In this document: positions 62,993 through 64,000 of the stretch, one piece after another | Numbering within the stretch: the stretch's first letter is position 1 | How the letters are laid out: each line of letters begins with the position of its first letter | Source: Enterobacteriaceae bacterium 89 | GTDB taxonomy: Bacteria > Pseudomonadota > Gammaproteobacteria > Enterobacterales > Enterobacteriaceae | Reading direction: 5' to 3' | Assembly: GCA_014156375.1 (NCBI GenBank) | Contig: RQJH01000002.1 | Location: forward strand, 526,331-590,330 | Length of the DNA: 64,000 nt | Translations under genes and position numbers: made by a program | The notes under the pieces: generated by a model | What the model was told of the DNA's origin: nothing | Seen by the model: the letters and a program-made list of their open reading frames with translations, nothing else | Databases searched by the model: none

Positions 62993-64000
62993 TCAGGCAT
63001 GAGCGACAGGCGTGGGATGCTGTCCGGCTTTGCGCAGCAGCATCAACAGATAGATGAACGACACGCAGGCAATCATCACGAACAGCAGGTTGTCGGAGAA
63101 GTTCTGCATCAGCATGGATGTGAACGTCGGCCCTAACAGGCTGCCGATGGTATAGCTCAGCAGCAGCGCCTGGTTCATGGCCACCAGCTGATGATGTTCA
63201 ACTCTCTCGCAGGCCCAGGCCATCGCCACCGGATACAGCGTAAAACCCGCCGCTCCGAGGATGAACAGCGTTGGTGCCATCGCCGTTCCACTCAGCATCG
63301 CCAGGCAGCCCAGGATCACCACAAAGACCTGGACGCGCAGAACCAGCAAACGGCCATAGCGATCCGCCAGGCGTCCGACAGGCCATTGCCCGACAATGCC
63401 TGCGCTGACCATCACCGCCATCCAGAAACCAATTCCGGCATCGCTGTAACCCTGATGGTTCAGCCACAGCGGCATCAGACCGTACAGCGATCCCAGGACG
63501 ATCCCGGAGATAATGCAGCCGTTCACGCCCAGGCGGGCATGGCGCAGTTTCAGCATCGGCCACACCTGCGTCGGCGCATGGCTCTCACTCTGATTGTTGA
63601 CGATCCGGGCAAACAGCAGCGGCAGAATAGCGGCCAGCACCATGCCGGTGACCCATGGCAGCACGCTCATCAGGTCGGTTGGCAGTTTGCTGACCATCAG
63701 TTGGCCCAGCACGGTACCCACGTAATAAACCATCATATAGGCCGCCAGCAGGCGTCCGCGGTTGCGTGAAGTGCCGCTGCACATCAGTGCACTTTCCACG
63801 ACAACCCAAATCATCGCGCAGCCGATACCGGCGACGAAACGCCAGCCAAGCCAGCTCCAGAAACCTAACGTCAGGCCAAGGCCCACGCAGCCGACGGCAA
63901 AAATCAGCGAGGCCAGATAGTAGCTACGGTTAAAACCAAAACGTTTAATTAAGCGTCCACAGACCAGCGTTCCCACCAGATTTCCGGTGAAATAGGATGA
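62993..64000 (-). CDS. ycaD: MFS transporter YcaD, N-terminus outside window
   Basis: Inner-membrane major facilitator, 335 residues visible, C-terminus complete. The frame is open to the window edge and the first visible residues are [16 protein letters not shown], so about 47 residues (first helix) are outside, by comparison with the 382 of E. coli. The MFS loop motif appears as [13 protein letters not shown], with [16 protein letters not shown] conserved. The substrate is unknown. Confidence 0.92.
   Translation of the reverse strand, partial: SSYFTGNLVGTLVCGRLIKRFGFNRSYYLASLIFAVGCVGLGLTLGFWSWLGWRFVAGIGCAMIWVVVESALMCSGTSRNRGRLLAAYMMVYYVGTVLGQLMVSKLPTDLMSVLPWVTGMVLAAILPLLFARIVNNQSESHAPTQVWPMLKLRHARLGVNGCIISGIVLGSLYGLMPLWLNHQGYSDAGIGFWMAVMVSAGIVGQWPVGRLADRYGRLLVLRVQVFVVILGCLAMLSGTAMAPTLFILGAAGFTLYPVAMAWACERVEHHQLVAMNQALLLSYTIGSLLGPTFTSMLMQNFSDNLLFVMIACVSFIYLLMLLRKAGQHPTPVAHA

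Overview
The window is a core-chromosome segment of a member of the Enterobacteriaceae. Nearly every gene matches, in order and orientation, the Escherichia coli K-12 block that runs from ompA to ycaD (about 20-22 minutes on the K-12 map, inverted here). Protein lengths agree with K-12 to within a few residues. It is not K-12 itself: the K-12 genes ycaL, ycaP and ycaM are missing at their usual places, an extra LysR-type regulator sits beside ycaD, and the OmpF porin is diverged. An Enterobacter/Klebsiella-like genus is likely, but the sequence alone does not settle which. No tRNA, rRNA, IS element, prophage or CRISPR array was seen, and all complete genes look intact.

Layout. 1-4.5 kb: 3' part of ompA, matP, the Lon-like gene ycbZ, fabA with its FadR/FabR promoter, and rmf (too short for ordinary ORF calling). 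4.5-8 kb: pqiABC, envelope lipid transport. 8-12 kb: uup and rlmL. 12-15 kb: ycbX, zapC, pyrD. 15-19.4 kb: ssuEADCB for alkanesulfonate sulfur, closed by a REP/BIME element. 19.4-28.2 kb: pepN, pncB with a NadR operator, asnS, ompF behind a long regulatory region, aspC. 28.3-31.5 kb: gloC, mepK, ldtD. 31.6-38.9 kb: cmoM-mukF-mukE-mukB, the condensin operon. 39-48 kb: elyC, ycbJ, then the ycaI-msbA-lpxK-ycaQ-ycaR-kdsB cluster centred on lipid A/Kdo synthesis and export. 48-54 kb: ihfB, rpsA, cmk, aroA, serC. 54-60.4 kb: ycaO, focA, pflB, pflA (anaerobic pyruvate/formate metabolism). 60.4-64 kb: ycaK, ycaN, a second LysR regulator and the start-truncated ycaD.

Themes. Several neighbours act together: LdtD makes 3-3 peptidoglycan cross-links and MepK cuts them; LpxK and MsbA make and flip lipid A while KdsB activates Kdo for it; PflA activates PflB and FocA exports the formate produced; SsuABC imports the substrate of SsuDE. 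Many operon joints are ATGA-type overlaps, which suggests translational coupling.

I found no new multi-gene system. The best second-look items are regulatory or comparative: a NadR box with a flanking inverted repeat at pncB, a fabA promoter whose FadR box contains the ycbZ stop codon, a three-hairpin rpsA leader, an OmpF with two altered pore-constriction residues, a candidate LysR operator between ycaK and ycaN, and the gene-content differences at the aroA-cmk, serC-ycaO and ycaN-ycaD junctions. Comparisons to K-12 and named binding consensus sequences come from memory, not from a search.
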